Position numbers and translations under genes: made by a program | The notes under the pieces: model-generated | What the model saw: only the letters and a program-made list of their open reading frames with translations | The model's database searches: none | What the model was told of the DNA's origin: nothing | DNA from: JBGSUZ01 sp043770095 | GTDB taxonomy: Bacteria > Bacillota > Clostridia > Peptostreptococcales > Acidaminobacteraceae | NCBI GenBank assembly: GCA_043770095.1 | Contig: JAYVIR010000065.1 | Location: 38,444 to 102,443 of the forward strand | Reading direction: 5' to 3' | DNA length: 64,000 nt | Shown here: positions 51,837 through 60,939 of the stretch, piece after piece | Layout of the letters: each line of letters starts with the position of its first letter | How positions within the stretch are numbered: position 1 is the stretch's first letter

Positions 51837-53103
51837 ATCAGTGGGAAAGAGCATCAACCGAAAAGATGCTTTGGACAAACTTACTGGCGCTGCGCAGTAC
51901 CCTCAAGACATGGAAATGCCTGATATGATTTATGGACATACCGTGCGCTCTAAAATTGCCTCAGGAACCTTTGTGATGGACGTGTCTGAAGCAGAAGCCT
52001 GCGAGGGTGTTGTGACTATTTTGTCAGCAAAAGATGTGACAGGACATAATCACCACGGTGTTGTGTTTAAAGACCATGACGTCTTTTCAAAAGGACGCAT
52101 TCATCGAGTGGGAGACCCGATTGCGCTTGTAGTGGCAGAAACAGAGCTGCTCGCAATTGCGGCGGCCTCAAAAATTAAAATTGAGTATACAGAACTTCCT
52201 GGCGTTTTTGACCCGGAGGAAGCGATGAAACCCGACGCCCCTTGTGTTCACGAAGGCGTTCCCAATTTAATTTACCACTACAAATGCCGACGAGGAGATG
52301 TAGACAAAGCCTTTGAAGAGGCACATGTCATCATCGAAAAAACGTATCATACGCCCTTTGCAGACCATGCGTTTTTACAACTGGAAAGCGGACTTGCATA
52401 TATGGAAAAAGACGGTCGGGTAATGGTAAAAGCGTCCACGCAGTATCCGCATTTTGACCGATTAGAAGTGGCAGAAGCGATTGGCTGTGATGAAGAAAAA
52501 GTCATTATCGATAACCCGGCGGTGGGCGGCTCTTTTGGCGGACGAGAAGATTTAACCCTTCAGGCCCATCTTGCCCTAGCAGCCATCAAAACGGGAAGAC
52601 CTGTCAAAATAAGTTATACTAGGGAAGAGTCGTTTTATGCCCATTCCAAAAGACATCCTATAAAAATTGAAATAAAAACAGCGGCAGATGCTTCGGGTAA
52701 ATTGACCGCTTGCAAAGCAACTCTTTATGGTGACTCAGGTGCCTACACCTCATGGGCAATCAATGTTATGAGAAAAGCGGGCGTCCACATTACGGGGCCT
52801 TATGAAATTCCAAACGTTCATGTGGACAGTTATGCGGTATATACGAATAATCCGTTTGCAGGTGCGATGCGGGGCTTTGGCGCGACGCAAGTGCCTGTGG
52901 CCTACGAACAGCAAATGGACTTAGTGGCTGAAGCGCTTAAGATGAGCCCGTATGAAATAAGAATGAAGAACCTGCTGAGACAGGGTTCAATGACTGCCAA
53001 TGGACAGGTTTTGATTTCGCCAGTACCGCTTGAAACTTGTTTGAACACCATTTGGGAAGCCATGAGTGAGACGGAGGTGGTAAGCGATGATCAAAAAAGG
53101 TAG
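51823..53103 (+). CDS. Molybdenum hydroxylase molybdopterin subunit, large (N-terminal) part
   Basis: This 426-residue protein covers the first half of a xanthine dehydrogenase molybdenum subunit: DALDKLTGAAQYPQDM, GRIHRVGDPIALVVAE, AVGGSFGGREDLTLQ (the Gln loop region) and GAMRGFGATQVPVAYE. It lacks the C-terminal active-site Glu region, which is encoded by the next, overlapping gene. This two-gene arrangement and the lengths match the L and M subunits of E. barkeri nicotinate dehydrogenase as I recall them. ATG 51823 lies inside the FeS gene. Confidence 0.92.
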   Translation: MKDFKSVGKSINRKDALDKLTGAAQYPQDMEMPDMIYGHTVRSKIASGTFVMDVSEAEACEGVVTILSAKDVTGHNHHGVVFKDHDVFSKGRIHRVGDPIALVVAETELLAIAAASKIKIEYTELPGVFDPEEAMKPDAPCVHEGVPNLIYHYKCRRGDVDKAFEEAHVIIEKTYHTPFADHAFLQLESGLAYMEKDGRVMVKASTQYPHFDRLEVAEAIGCDEEKVIIDNPAVGGSFGGREDLTLQAHLALAAIKTGRPVKISYTREESFYAHSKRHPIKIEIKTAADASGKLTACKATLYGDSGAYTSWAINVMRKAGVHITGPYEIPNVHVDSYAVYTNNPFAGAMRGFGATQVPVAYEQQMDLVAEALKMSPYEIRMKNLLRQGSMTANGQVLISPVPLETCLNTIWEAMSETEVVSDDQKR

Positions 53104-54079
53104 AGGCATTGGCATCAGCTGGTATGGCACGGGTTATGGCAACGGATTTCCAGACGTGTCAGTGGCGACGGTGGAACTCCTTGAAGACGGAGATGTTTGC
53201 CTTAGAGTAGGCGCAAGTGAAGTAGGTCAAGGTGCGAAGACGGTTATGCCTCAGATTTGCGCAGAGGCGCTTCAACTGCATACCGATCACATCCATATGC
53301 TCTGCGAAAATACGGACGATTTTAAAGATTCGGGAACGGCGGCGGCGAGCCGTCAAACCTACAATACAGGCAATGCTGTTAAAAAAGCTGCACTCTCATT
53401 TAGAGAAGCTTTAATTGAAGAAGCCAGAGTGCTGCTCAAACTCAACTCGACAGTCGGCTTAGAACTGAAAGACCAAATGATTTACCTGCCAATGCTGCCG
53501 AGTAAACACGTCAGTTTTAAAACCATCGCTCAATTTTTGATGGAAACCAAACGAACGTTAATGGTGACGGAGTCCTTCACCGCTCAGACAGTTGGCATGG
53601 ATCCTGAAACGGGCGAAGGGGCGCCGTATTGGCCTTATACCTACAATGCCTATGGGGTTGAAGTGGAAGTAGACACCTTAACCGGTCGGGTTCAAGTCAC
53701 AAAAGCATGGTGCGCCCAAGATGTTGGAAGAGCCATTAATCCTATTTTGGTTGAAGGACAAATTGACGGCGGCTTTGTGATGGGGCTTGGTTATGCGCTA
53801 TATGAGGATTTGGGTGTCAAAAATGGCGTCATTCAAAACAACACCTTTTCAAAATACGTTTTGCCAACAGCGATGGATATTCCCACCATTCAAAAATATT
53901 TGATTGAAGAGCCTGAAATGACTGCGCCTTATGGGGCGAAAGGCATTGGGGAACCAGTAATGGTGCCCGTTGCGCCTGCTATATTAAATGCCATCGCAGA
54001 TGCGACTGGCGTTCGAATTTATAGCCTGCCTGCAACGCCAGACGTCGTGCTAAAAGCACTTGTGGAGGCCAATTTATGA
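53087..54079 (+). CDS. Molybdenum hydroxylase molybdopterin subunit, medium (C-terminal) part
   Basis: This 330-residue protein covers the second half of the molybdenum subunit: GASEVGQGAKTVMPQICAEAL, GTAAASRQTYNTGNAV, QDVGRAINPILVEGQIDGGFVMGLGYAL and the catalytic-Glu region GAKGIGEPVMVPVAPAI. ATG 53087 has its own GAGGTGG and overlaps the previous gene by 17 bases, so the split is a true two-gene design, not a frameshift. The organism uses selenium (PrdB, PrdC), so a selenium-dependent hydroxylase is possible. Its end overlaps the adenine deaminase gene by four bases. Confidence 0.92.
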   Translation: MIKKGRGIGISWYGTGYGNGFPDVSVATVELLEDGDVCLRVGASEVGQGAKTVMPQICAEALQLHTDHIHMLCENTDDFKDSGTAAASRQTYNTGNAVKKAALSFREALIEEARVLLKLNSTVGLELKDQMIYLPMLPSKHVSFKTIAQFLMETKRTLMVTESFTAQTVGMDPETGEGAPYWPYTYNAYGVEVEVDTLTGRVQVTKAWCAQDVGRAINPILVEGQIDGGFVMGLGYALYEDLGVKNGVIQNNTFSKYVLPTAMDIPTIQKYLIEEPEMTAPYGAKGIGEPVMVPVAPAILNAIADATGVRIYSLPATPDVVLKALVEANL

Positions 54080-55815
54080 AGCCAAAAGAGACTGCTCAAA
54101 ACTTAAAAAAACGCATAGACGTCGCAGCCGGCAGAGTGCCTGCAGACTTACTCTTAATCAATGGACAAGTCGTGAACGTCTTCACCGAAGAAATATATAC
54201 CGCTAATATTGCCATTGTAGATGGGGTCATTGCAGCGGTTGGGAGTATGCTTTACGAAGCGGAGAACGTTGTTGATTTAAAAGGCGCCTATGTTTCACCT
54301 GGGCTAATTGACGGACATGTCCACATTGAGTCTGCCATGGTAACGCCGGTGGAATTTGCCAAAACCATTTTGCCAAGAGGAACGACAAGTGTTGTGGCTG
54401 ATCCGCATGAAATTGCGAACGTCAGCGGTGTCAAAGGCATTGAGTATATGCTTGAATCCAGTGAAGGTCTTCCGCTGGATGTCTTTGTGATGCTCCCTTC
54501 ATGTGTCCCTGCGACTTCCTTTGAAAACTCAGGCGCCATTTTAAAAGCCAAGGAGCTTTCAGGTTTAATCGGACATCCTAGGGTGCTAGGACTTGGTGAA
54601 CTCATGGACTATCCTGCCGTAATTGCAGGGGACCCAGATATTGTTGACAAGCTGATGATGGCAAAAGGGAAGTTAGTGGATGGTCACGGCCCTGCCATTT
54701 TTGAGAAGCAGTTAAATGCCTATGTCAGCGCAGGTGTCAGAACCGAACATGAATGCACAACGCCAGAGGAAATGCTAGAGCGCCTCAGACTGGGCATGTA
54801 CATTCAAATGAGAGAAGGTTCTGCGGCGAGAAATTTGCTGGCGCTCCTACCTGTCGTCAACCGCGAGAATATGAGACGGGTCTTTTTCTGCACGGATGAC
54901 CGTCACCCAGGCGATATTTTAAAAGACGGGCATATAGACAACCATATACGCATGTCTGTTAAAGAAGGCCTTTCACCGGTAATGGCCATTAAGATGGGTT
55001 CTCTAAATGCAGCAGAAGCCTATCATTTATATGACCGAGGGGCGATTGCGCCAGGTTATTTAGCGGACATGGTCATACTCTCCAGTTTGGAAAATTATCA
55101 AGTGGAGCGTGTGTATAAAAACGGCAAGCTTGTAGCAGAGGCTGGAAAAGCCTTGTTTGATCATCCGGTGATCATGAAGCCTGAAGTCCTGAATACCATT
55201 CATTTGAAAGCGCTCGAAACGGATGCGTTTAGAATTCCGATGACTTCAGATATTGTTAACATGATTAAGTTAAACCCGCATTCAATTGTGACCAGTAAAG
55301 TGGTGCGTAAAGTCGATGTCAAAGATGGCTATTTTGCTTACAACGACAAATTGGATGTTTTAAAACTTGCGGTCATTGAAAGACATCACGCCACAGGACA
55401 TGTGGGCCTTGGCTTGGTAGAAGGATTCGGGCTTAAAAATGGCGCAATTGCTTCGACTGTGGCGCATGATTCTCATAACTTGATTGTCATTGGCGACACA
55501 GATGTACATTTCAACATGGCGGTTGAGGAGATTAAGCGCATTGGCGGCGGCTTGGTACTCGTTTATGACGGTAAAGTGGTAGGCAATCTGTCGCTTCCGA
55601 TTGGCGGCATCATGTCAGATCAGAGCCTTGAAGTGGTGGACGAAGCCCTTCAAACCTTGCTGGAAAAAGCCTATGAAATGGGCGTGAGTCGAGATTTTGA
55701 TCCGTTTATGACCTTGGCGTTTTTAGCACTTCCGGTTATTCCAGAAATAAAGTTAACAGATATGGGATTATTCGATGTCAACGAATTCCAGTTTGTCCCT
55801 TTGTGTGTTGAATAA
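54076..55815 (+). CDS. ade: Adenine deaminase
   Basis: This 579-residue canonical AdeC enzyme has GLIDGHVHIESAMVTP, VADPHEIANVSG, CTDDRHPGDILKDGHID and the C-terminal GHVGLGLVEGFGLKNGAIASTVAHDSHN. It turns adenine into hypoxanthine, the substrate of the molybdenum hydroxylase encoded just upstream. ATG 54076 overlaps the previous stop (ATGA). It closes the hydroxylase operon, and a strong terminator follows. Confidence 0.95.
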   Translation: MKPKETAQNLKKRIDVAAGRVPADLLLINGQVVNVFTEEIYTANIAIVDGVIAAVGSMLYEAENVVDLKGAYVSPGLIDGHVHIESAMVTPVEFAKTILPRGTTSVVADPHEIANVSGVKGIEYMLESSEGLPLDVFVMLPSCVPATSFENSGAILKAKELSGLIGHPRVLGLGELMDYPAVIAGDPDIVDKLMMAKGKLVDGHGPAIFEKQLNAYVSAGVRTEHECTTPEEMLERLRLGMYIQMREGSAARNLLALLPVVNRENMRRVFFCTDDRHPGDILKDGHIDNHIRMSVKEGLSPVMAIKMGSLNAAEAYHLYDRGAIAPGYLADMVILSSLENYQVERVYKNGKLVAEAGKALFDHPVIMKPEVLNTIHLKALETDAFRIPMTSDIVNMIKLNPHSIVTSKVVRKVDVKDGYFAYNDKLDVLKLAVIERHHATGHVGLGLVEGFGLKNGAIASTVAHDSHNLIVIGDTDVHFNMAVEEIKRIGGGLVLVYDGKVVGNLSLPIGGIMSDQSLEVVDEALQTLLEKAYEMGVSRDFDPFMTLAFLALPVIPEIKLTDMGLFDVNEFQFVPLCVE

Positions 55816-55843
55816 TGCAAATGCGTCTTTAATTTAACATTTT

Positions 55844-55887
55844 AAAAATGATTTAGAAACAATTGTGTTTCTAAATCATTTTTTTTT
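55844..55887 (+). terminator. Terminator after adenine deaminase
   Basis: AAATGATTTAGAAAC (55846-55860) pairs with GTTTCTAAATCATTT (55867-55881), followed by a T-run. Confidence 0.92.
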
Positions 55888-55918
55888 ACGGTATAATTAG
55901 GTAGGAAAGAGGTGACCA

Positions 55919-56767
55919 ATGATTACCTTAACGATAGAAGATTTTGATTTAAAGGATATATTTACCTGCGGGCAGTGTTTTAGATGGCAGCGGATTTCGG
56001 ACTATGACTGGATTGGAATCGCAAGCGCAAAAGTTCTCAGAGTAACGCAAGAGGGAAAACAAGTTTATTTTGATTGCACTCAGGAAGAATATAACGGTTT
56101 TTGGCATGCTTATTTTGATCTCGGCAGAGACTATGGTCAAGTTAAAAATCAGCTGCTTGAGCGTGCACCAGATTTAGCAGAAGCCATTGAGTACGGATCG
56201 GGCATTAGACTGCTCAATCAAGACCCTTTTGAAATGCTAATGACATTTATCATCTCTGCGAACAATCATATTCCGCGTATTACCGATTTGGTAAAGCGAC
56301 TTTCTATTGAATTCGGAGAACCTGTCAGTCACCCGTATGAAGGACTCATTGGGAAGCTATATGCGTTTCCATCGGCTGAAGTCTTGGCTGGCGTTTCTGT
56401 AGAAACCTACCGAGCGCTAGGGCTTGGATATAGAGATAAATACATAAAAGAGAGCGCTATGAGAGTTGTTAGCGAAGCAGAATTATTTAGAGGATTAAGG
56501 CAGCTTGACTATAAACAGGCGAAACAAGTACTCACCAATTATTCAGGCGTTGGGCCGAAGGTTGCGGATTGTATTTTATTATTTTCATCAGGAAAGTATG
56601 AAGCCTTCCCGATTGATACGTGGATCAAGAAAACGTTGATCAGACGATATGGCTTATCAGAACATCAGCCTAAAAGTATTCAAAATTTTATTGAAACGAC
56701 CTTTGGAGATCTTAAAGGTTTTGCTAACCAATATTTGTTCTATTTTGAACGTTCAAAGCAAGTTTAA
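55919..56767 (+). CDS. OGG-type 8-oxoguanine DNA glycosylase
   Basis: This 282-residue protein has the OGG N-terminal domain (FTCGQCFRWQRI) and a helix-hairpin-helix GPD domain with GVGPKVADC (catalytic Lys214) and FPIDTW (Asp233). It removes 8-oxoguanine and cleaves the strand at the abasic site. ATG 55919 has GAGGTG. It is a lone gene after the purine locus; I see no functional link. Confidence 0.93.
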   Translation: MITLTIEDFDLKDIFTCGQCFRWQRISDYDWIGIASAKVLRVTQEGKQVYFDCTQEEYNGFWHAYFDLGRDYGQVKNQLLERAPDLAEAIEYGSGIRLLNQDPFEMLMTFIISANNHIPRITDLVKRLSIEFGEPVSHPYEGLIGKLYAFPSAEVLAGVSVETYRALGLGYRDKYIKESAMRVVSEAELFRGLRQLDYKQAKQVLTNYSGVGPKVADCILLFSSGKYEAFPIDTWIKKTLIRRYGLSEHQPKSIQNFIETTFGDLKGFANQYLFYFERSKQV

Positions 56768-56873
56768 GCTAGAAATGCTTAGAATCCTAAATTTGAATGA
56801 TATAGGTGATAGTGCTCAAAATGAATGGGTATATAATAACTAGCCAAGTCATATGTATCGGAGAGGAAAACCT

Positions 56874-58100
56874 ATGGATGTTTTTATTGCACGACAGCCT
56901 ATTTTTGATGTCAATCAAAAAGTATATGCTTATGAGCTTTTATACCGTTCGGGCACAGAGAATATCAGTAAATTTAAAAGTGGTGATTCTGCGACTTCAA
57001 ATGTGGTCATCAATGCACTTCTATTAATAGGGCCAGATACGTTGACGGAGGGCAATAGGGCGTTTATCAATTTTACAGAAACCTTGATCAAAGATGAAAT
57101 ACCAAAGATGTTTTCTAATGAATACTTGGTGGTAGAGATTCTTGAAGATATCGTTCCTGACGAACATTTGATGATAAGAGTCAGGGAACTAAAGGCATTA
57201 GGTTACACCATCGCTCTAGACGATTATATTGCCTCTTATGAGTATGATGAACTAGCTGAACTGGCAGATATTATTAAAGTAGATTTTGTAGACACGACTC
57301 TTGAAGAGAGAGTGACTATTTCTGAAAATTTCAGAAGCAAGAATAAAGTCTTGCTGGCTGAAAAAGTGGAAACCAAAGAAGAGTTTAACGAAGCGAAAAA
57401 ATTAGGTTTTACGCTATTTCAAGGCTATTTTTTCTCAAAGCCAAGCATCTTAAAAGGAAAAGATGTTGCGAGTCTCAATATTAATTATTTGGACATCATC
57501 CAAGAGTTGGATCAGCCTGAACCTCAATATGAGAGAATGGCAGAAATTATTGAGCGCGATCTTGCGCTGACGTTTAAGCTCTTAAGGTTGATAAATTCGG
57601 CCGCATTCTTTACCAATAGCAAAGTGGCTTCGGTTAAACAAGCGCTTGTCTTATTGGGCTTTAAAGAAATTAGAAAGTGGATCATGGTGGTCATGCTCAG
57701 GGACGTTGGCAGAAGTAAGCCGGATGAGGTTTTGAAAACGTGTTTGGTAAGGGCTAAAATGGCGGAACAGGTTGCACTTATTACAGGAATGAAAGTTAGA
57801 AAGAATGAAATGTTTATTATGGGTTTATTTTCAATGATTGATACCCTGATGGATCAAGATTTATATACTATTATTGACAGCTTACCGCTTGAAGACGATA
57901 TTAAGGCGGCGATGGTTGGGAAGAAGAATAAGCTTTATGAAATGTTTATGATTGTCATGTGCTATGAAAAAGGCGATTGGGAGCAACTTTTGAAGGAGTG
58001 CGATGCACTTTGTATTACCTATTCAAAAGTACCGGATCTTTATTATGGCTCATTGAAGTGGGCTGACAAGACATTTAACAGTAGCCTTTCTGATAGTTAA
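56874..58100 (+). CDS. EAL-HDOD signalling protein
   Basis: This 408-residue protein has an N-terminal EAL-like domain (MDVFIARQPIFDVNQKVYAYELLYRSG) and a C-terminal HDOD domain (LDQPEPQYERMAEIIERDLALTFKLLRLINSA, VKQALVLLGFKEIRKWI). In this YuxH-type group the EAL motif is degenerate (YELLYR, no full catalytic set), so binding rather than breakdown of cyclic-di-GMP is more likely. ATG 56874 follows GGAGAGG. It is followed by a terminator. The target process is unknown; relatives affect motility and biofilm. Confidence 0.88.
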   Translation: MDVFIARQPIFDVNQKVYAYELLYRSGTENISKFKSGDSATSNVVINALLLIGPDTLTEGNRAFINFTETLIKDEIPKMFSNEYLVVEILEDIVPDEHLMIRVRELKALGYTIALDDYIASYEYDELAELADIIKVDFVDTTLEERVTISENFRSKNKVLLAEKVETKEEFNEAKKLGFTLFQGYFFSKPSILKGKDVASLNINYLDIIQELDQPEPQYERMAEIIERDLALTFKLLRLINSAAFFTNSKVASVKQALVLLGFKEIRKWIMVVMLRDVGRSKPDEVLKTCLVRAKMAEQVALITGMKVRKNEMFIMGLFSMIDTLMDQDLYTIIDSLPLEDDIKAAMVGKKNKLYEMFMIVMCYEKGDWEQLLKECDALCITYSKVPDLYYGSLKWADKTFNSSLSDS

Positions 58101-58130
58101 AATAGTGTAAGTAAAAGAATAGATGTTTTA

Positions 58131-58163
58131 GCCTCTCAGACTTTGGTTTGAGAGGCTTTTTTA
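58131..58163 (+). terminator. Terminator after the EAL-HDOD gene
   Basis: GCCTCTCA (58131-58138) pairs with TGAGAGGC (58149-58156), then a T-run. Confidence 0.9.
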
Positions 58164-58278
58164 AGTCATAACCCTAAAAAAACTCAATACTGCAAAGTTT
58201 TGCGGTTATACCTGAAAAACTTTTCTGATATTCACCCCTTGCATTCCACGCAAAACAGGTGTATATTTAAATTAACGT

Positions 58279-58305
58279 ATGAATGAGTGTTCATATGAAC
58301 ATATA
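58279..58305. promoter_or_regulatory. ArsR/CadC-type operator
   Basis: ATGAA-N6-TTCAT (58280-58295) overlaps TGTTCATATGAACA (58288-58301), a perfect palindrome. Repeated TTCAT half-sites just upstream of the regulator gene are typical of SmtB/ArsR operators. Confidence 0.7.
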
Positions 58306-58329
58306 TTAAAATGACGAGGAGGTTCATCT

Positions 58330-58689
58330 ATGAGCCAATCAGAATACAAATGCGATTGCAGCACAATACACGAAGTGCAGGTTAATGAAGTAAAAAATAA
58401 AATGTTCGAAGACGAATTATTATTTGATCTGGCGGATTTTTTCAAAGTTTTGGGCGACTCGACCCGCATCAGAATCATTTGCGCCTTGTTCGAGTCTGAA
58501 CTGTGCGTCTGTGACATTGCAAGCGTCCTGAACATGACACAGTCTGCGATCAGCCATCAGCTAAAAACGTTGAAACAGGCACGCCTAGTGAAGAGCAGAA
58601 GAGATGGAAAAACCATGTATTACGCACTAGACGATGAACATGTGCAGAAAATATTCGACCTCGGCATCATCCACTTAACCCACGAGTAG
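58330..58689 (+). CDS. ArsR/CadC-family metal-responsive repressor
   Basis: This 119-residue winged-helix repressor has an N-terminal Cys pair (YKCDCSTIHEV) and ELCVCDIASVLNMTQSAISHQLKTLKQARLV, the alpha-3 CVC metal site of CadC, followed by the DNA-binding helix. Both Cys regions present favour Cd/Pb/Zn sensing. ATG 58330 has GAGGAGG. The P1B ATPase gene follows after 38 bases; the upstream dyads are the likely operator. Repression is relieved by metal binding. Confidence 0.93.
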   Translation: MSQSEYKCDCSTIHEVQVNEVKNKMFEDELLFDLADFFKVLGDSTRIRIICALFESELCVCDIASVLNMTQSAISHQLKTLKQARLVKSRRDGKTMYYALDDEHVQKIFDLGIIHLTHE

Positions 58690-58727
58690 GCATTTACTGA
58701 TAGACATAATCATTAGGAGGCAACACC

Positions 58728-60851
58728 ATGGAAGCACAAGTGAAATACAAATTTTTTCTTGAAAATTTAGACTGTGCCGGGTGCGCAGGTAAAATAGAAA
58801 GCGATCTAAGCGATGAAGAGTTTGTCACTTTAGCGGCGCTGAATTTTGCCTCGAAGCAGCTCGTCATTAAGTCAAGCAGACCAATGCTTGAGGAAGATGT
58901 CCGCCTTAAGGTGGATTTGATTGTCAAAAAATACGAAAAGGACGTGACAGTCCTTACTCATAAAGCCTCAAAAAATAAGAGCGCTGCAAGTGTCTCTAAA
59001 GAAGCACGAGTAGAATTACTCGCTAAGATTTCATTGGGTCTTGGCTCACTCTTATTTGTAATAGGACTCGTTTCTAGTTACGCCCTTCACTGGGGAACAG
59101 GCGTTGAAATCGGCTTGTTCATTATGGCGTATTTGCTCATCGGCAGCGAGGTGCTTGTCAGTGCGGCGAGAAATATTCTCAGAGGCTCGTGGTTTGACGA
59201 ACAGTTTTTAATGACCATTGCCACTTTTAGTGCGTGGGGCATTGGGGAGTATCCTGAAGCCGTTGCCGTTATGCTGTTCTACCGCGTAGGCGAACTTTTT
59301 GAGGCTTATGCGGTCAATAAGAGCCGAAGGACCATTGAAGGTTTGATGGACATTAAGGAAAACACCACTCATTTAGTCGATGAATTCCTCCAAGTGATAG
59401 ATGTGGACACGGATTTTGTCAAAGTGGGCAGTTTGATCTTAGTAAGACCTGGCGAGCGTATTCCGCTTGACGGCGTTATTGAAGAAGGACAGTCTAACTT
59501 AGACGTCAGTGCTTTAACAGGTGAATCGGTTCCTGTTGAGGCTCAAATTGGAGATTCCGTTTTTAGTGGCGCGATTAATCAAAACAGCGTTCTTAAAATC
59601 AGAACCACAGCCGATTTTGAAAATTCAATGGTCGGAAAAATTCTGGACTTGATTGAAAACGCAGGCGGCAGAAAAGCTGAAACTGAAAAATTCATCACTA
59701 AATTCGCAAAATACTATACGCCAGTCGTTGTGTTTACAGCAGTTGCCATGGCAACCGTCGCACCGTTTTTCACAGGCATGAATTTTGGAGAATGGTTCTA
59801 TAGAGCTTCCATTTTCTTAGTGGTTTCATGTCCGTGCGCACTCGTCATTTCAGTGCCACTCGGCTACTTTGGCGGAATTGGCAAGGCTTCAAAATACGGC
59901 ATTTTGGTAAAAGGCGGCAACTATCTGGAAGCCCTTACAAGAATAGATACAGTGCTGCTTGACAAAACGGGCACCATTACAGAAGGCAAATTTTCCGTGG
60001 CGACCGTCAAATTATCAGAAGGCGTGAGCGAAGCGGCATTCTTTGAAGTGGCAATGGGACTTGAAATTCTTTCCAATCACCCGATTGCGAAGTCAGTGGT
60101 CAAATATGGCGCTGGAAAAGGCATGCAGGCTAAAGCGGTTCTAAACTACGAAGAAATGGCGGGCAAGGGCGTTTCAGGACTCTTTGAAGGCGATCAAGTC
60201 TACGCTGGGAGTGAAAAGTTGCTTGCGGATCTTAAGATGAACATTCCTAAAATCGACGAACACGGCAGTGTGGTCTTTGTCATAAGAAAAACGCAGCTAC
60301 TCGGCTATTTGGTGGTGACGGATGCCGTTAAAGCTAGCTCCGTTGAGGCAATTAAGCGCCTGAAAGCGCTTGGCATTAAAGAAGTCATCATGCTCACGGG
60401 CGACAAAAAAGCGGTCGGCGAACAGGTGGCAAAAATAGTGGGTGTGGATCAAGTTTACACAGAGCTACTCCCTCATGAAAAAGTGGCCAAAATTGAAGAA
60501 GCGAGACTTAAAGCCAAAGGCGTTGTCTTTGTCGGAGACGGCCTCAACGACGCACCAGCACTTGCGCTTGCAGACGTAGGCGTTGCAATGGGCGGAATGG
60601 GCGCAGACCTTTCTATTGAAGCGGCGGACGTGGTGCTCATGAACGACGACTTGATGAAACTCTCAGAGGCCATTCACATTGCGAAAGGCACTCAGCGCAT
60701 CATAGTCCAAAACATCGTCTTTGCCCTTAGCGTGAAAGCGGTCGTGCTGATGCTCGGAGCCATTGGCATTGCAACCATGTGGGAAGCCGTTTTTGCCGAT
60801 GTAGGCGTGGCGCTGCTTGCTATTATGAACTCTATGAGAAATAATGCGTAG
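58728..60851 (+). CDS. cadA: CadA/ZntA-like heavy metal P1B-type ATPase
   Basis: This 707-residue P-type ATPase has an N-terminal metal-binding domain (ENLDCAGCAGKIE), membrane metal site CPCALVISVPLG, the phosphorylation site DKTGTIT, the HP motif (SNHPIAKSV) and GDGLNDAPALA. The CPC motif with the CadC-type regulator upstream supports export of Zn2+, Cd2+ or Pb2+. ATG 58728 has AGGAGG. No co-located copper chaperone is seen. Confidence 0.95.
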   Translation: MEAQVKYKFFLENLDCAGCAGKIESDLSDEEFVTLAALNFASKQLVIKSSRPMLEEDVRLKVDLIVKKYEKDVTVLTHKASKNKSAASVSKEARVELLAKISLGLGSLLFVIGLVSSYALHWGTGVEIGLFIMAYLLIGSEVLVSAARNILRGSWFDEQFLMTIATFSAWGIGEYPEAVAVMLFYRVGELFEAYAVNKSRRTIEGLMDIKENTTHLVDEFLQVIDVDTDFVKVGSLILVRPGERIPLDGVIEEGQSNLDVSALTGESVPVEAQIGDSVFSGAINQNSVLKIRTTADFENSMVGKILDLIENAGGRKAETEKFITKFAKYYTPVVVFTAVAMATVAPFFTGMNFGEWFYRASIFLVVSCPCALVISVPLGYFGGIGKASKYGILVKGGNYLEALTRIDTVLLDKTGTITEGKFSVATVKLSEGVSEAAFFEVAMGLEILSNHPIAKSVVKYGAGKGMQAKAVLNYEEMAGKGVSGLFEGDQVYAGSEKLLADLKMNIPKIDEHGSVVFVIRKTQLLGYLVVTDAVKASSVEAIKRLKALGIKEVIMLTGDKKAVGEQVAKIVGVDQVYTELLPHEKVAKIEEARLKAKGVVFVGDGLNDAPALALADVGVAMGGMGADLSIEAADVVLMNDDLMKLSEAIHIAKGTQRIIVQNIVFALSVKAVVLMLGAIGIATMWEAVFADVGVALLAIMNSMRNNA

Positions 60852-60939
60852 GGTGTCGATTTCGAGTATAATGAAAAGTGAAAGCGATGCGTTCGAAAAA
60901 TTTTGCGCTACTATTATAAGTTGAATCGGGGGCACGACC

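Noticed and set aside
51823..54079. Frameshift in a single xanthine dehydrogenase gene
   Set aside because: The second frame has its own ATG and GAGGTGG site, and the two-gene design is known in molybdenum hydroxylases of clostridia.
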